A stretch of DNA of 64,000 bases from positions 248,001 to 312,000 of the forward strand of contig NZ_FUZC01000003.1 of NCBI RefSeq assembly GCF_900168115.1, read 5' to 3'. The notes beneath the pieces were generated by a model that was not told where the DNA came from, made no database searches, and was given only the letters and a program-made list of their open reading frames with translations. The DNA comes from Salegentibacter salinarum (lineage in GTDB: Bacteria > Bacteroidota > Bacteroidia > Flavobacteriales > Flavobacteriaceae). Of the stretch, positions 62,845 to 64,000 are shown piece by piece. Position 1 is the first letter of the stretch. The number at the start of each line of letters is the position of its first letter. Both the position numbers and the translations under genes were made by a program.

Positions 62845-64000
62845 ATGAAAATAACCACTGATAGGATTTCAGAATTCAATAAAAGCAATCATTCTTCTTA
62901 TAAGACTGAACTTGATTTTCTTAAAAATAAATTGGTCAAAAAAGGAATTGATACTGAAGAAATAATTTCAAAAGTAGCCGATTTCCAGGTAGCCATTCCC
63001 AGTTGGGCATTAGGTGCAGGTGGTACGCGATTTGGAAGGTTTTCTTATGGTGGGGAGCCTGCTTCTTTGGAACAAAAACTGGATGATATTGGTGTTTTGC
63101 ACGCGCTTACCCAATCGGCTGGAGCGGTTTCTTTACATATTCCGTGGGATATTCCTAAAGATGTAAAAGCCATAAAGGAGAAAGCCCAAAGTCACGGGAT
63201 TGTTTTTGATGCAATGAATTCCAATACCTTTCAAGATCAACCTGAGGCTAAAGAAACATACAAATATGGTTCTTTAAGCGCGGTAAACGATGCTCCTAGA
63301 GATTATGCTATTGGGCATAACCTGGAGGTTATTAAAATAGGGGAAGAATTAGGTTCAAAAAGTCTCACCGTCTGGTTGGCCGATGGAGCTAATTTTCCAG
63401 GGCAAAATAATTTTCAAAGAGTATTACAAAACACTGAAAACAGTTTAAAAAGCATTTACGGTAAAATGCCTAAAGACTGGAAAATGTTTATTGAATACAA
63501 ACCCTACGAGCCTAATTTCTACAGCACCGTTATTCAGGATTGGGGCACTTCTTTTATGCTTGCCAACGCTTGTGGGGAACGTGCTTATACATTGGTTGAT
63601 TTAGGACACCACCTACCAAACACCAATATTGAACAAATCGTAGCCACTTTAATGCTGAAGGGGAAACTTGGAGGTTTTCATTTTAATGATAGCAAGTATG
63701 GCGATGATGATATTACCGTTGGTTCCATAAAACCATATTCTTTATTTCTTATTTTTAACGAATTGGTATACGGGATGGAAAATAATCCGCAAAACCCGGA
63801 TTTGGCCTGGATGATAGATGCCAGCCACAATACCAAAGATCCGCTGGAAGATCTGTTGCAATCCCTTGAGGCAATATTAATTGCTTACACACAGGCGCTT
63901 TTAGTAGATCAAAAAGCTTTAAAACAAGCTCAGCAGGAAAACGATGTTGTTACCTGCCAGGAGATTCTACAAGACGCCTATAGGACTGATGTTCGTCCAT
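62845..64000 (+). CDS. rhaI: L-rhamnose isomerase (Pseudomonas stutzeri RhaI type), cut by window end
   Basis: The frame is open from the ATG at 62845 to the window end (about 385 residues visible of roughly 420-430 expected). This is a sugar-isomerase TIM barrel. Glu217 (FIEYKPYEP), Asp252 (LVDLGHH), His279 (GFHFNDSKYGDDD) and Asp325 (MIDASHN) have exactly the spacing of the P. stutzeri enzyme's metal ligands as I recall them (219, 254, 281, 327). It converts L-rhamnose to L-rhamnulose using Mn2+ or a similar metal. Relatives can also act on L-lyxose, L-mannose or D-allose. It is cotranscribed after rhaEW or reads through the hairpin between them. The kinase rhaB and a rhamnose permease would be expected just outside the window. 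Confidence 0.92.
   Translation, partial: MKITTDRISEFNKSNHSSYKTELDFLKNKLVKKGIDTEEIISKVADFQVAIPSWALGAGGTRFGRFSYGGEPASLEQKLDDIGVLHALTQSAGAVSLHIPWDIPKDVKAIKEKAQSHGIVFDAMNSNTFQDQPEAKETYKYGSLSAVNDAPRDYAIGHNLEVIKIGEELGSKSLTVWLADGANFPGQNNFQRVLQNTENSLKSIYGKMPKDWKMFIEYKPYEPNFYSTVIQDWGTSFMLANACGERAYTLVDLGHHLPNTNIEQIVATLMLKGKLGGFHFNDSKYGDDDITVGSIKPYSLFLIFNELVYGMENNPQNPDLAWMIDASHNTKDPLEDLLQSLEAILIAYTQALLVDQKALKQAQQENDVVTCQEILQDAYRTDVRP

Overview
This AT-rich window looks like a chromosomal segment from a Bacteroidota bacterium, most likely a marine-type Flavobacteriaceae (Gramella/Salegentibacter/Zunongwangia-like; the genus is a guess). The evidence is three SusC/SusD pairs, a hybrid two-component system (HTCS), many Sec or lipoprotein signals on carbohydrate-active enzymes, TAnnTTTG-type promoters and weak Shine-Dalgarno sites. 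Almost everything belongs to a polysaccharide utilisation super-locus. No tRNA, rRNA, CRISPR array, transposase or phage gene was seen. The genes at both window edges are cut off.

Region A (1-16.9 kb). A minus-strand operon runs SusC1, SusD1, terminator hairpin, GH30, GH2, GH43, then a BNR/PL24-PL25-like propeller protein and a LacZ-type GH2 cut by the window start. A 1357-residue HTCS is divergent from susC1. Two GGGGGTA direct repeats 22 bp apart lie between them and are the best candidate operator. GH30 plus GH2 and GH43 suggests beta-galactan or arabinogalactan side chains.

Region B (17.0-30.3 kb). SusC2/SusD2 (minus strand, ending in a strong hairpin) is divergent, across a 900-bp AT-rich gap, from a plus-strand run: GH43 (galactanase-like), a double-GH43 lipoprotein, GH97, DUF2264 and a GH105 lipoprotein.

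Region C (30.3-64 kb). This is a rhamnose-centred block. An esterase-GH43 fusion, a GH105 and a GH106 alpha-L-rhamnosidase lie on the minus strand. Divergent from them are SusC3/SusD3, GH31, L-rhamnose mutarotase (rhaM) and a GH28. A second minus-strand operon holds an SGNH esterase, GH2, a tandem SGNH esterase, GH115, GH2 and GH43 plus a carbohydrate-binding-like domain. It is followed by a GntR/periplasmic-binding-type repressor-like regulator, the bifunctional rhamnulose-1-phosphate aldolase/lactaldehyde dehydrogenase (RhaEW type) and L-rhamnose isomerase (cut by the window end). The enzyme set fits an acetylated, galactose- and uronate-decorated rhamnogalacturonan-I-like pectin or a related Rha/GlcA polymer. 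No sulfatase is present, which argues against classical ulvan.

The strongest new observation is a shared regulatory module. Four intergenic sites carry variants of GCAGTACAGTACAGGATAC, each oriented with its downstream gene and each with exactly 19 bases between ACAGGATA(C/G) and a TAnnTTT(G/A) minus-7 element. They precede GH106, susC3, the esterase-led operon and rhaEW. This ties polymer capture, depolymerisation and cytoplasmic rhamnose catabolism into one apparent regulon, most simply controlled by the GntR-type regulator encoded between two of the sites.
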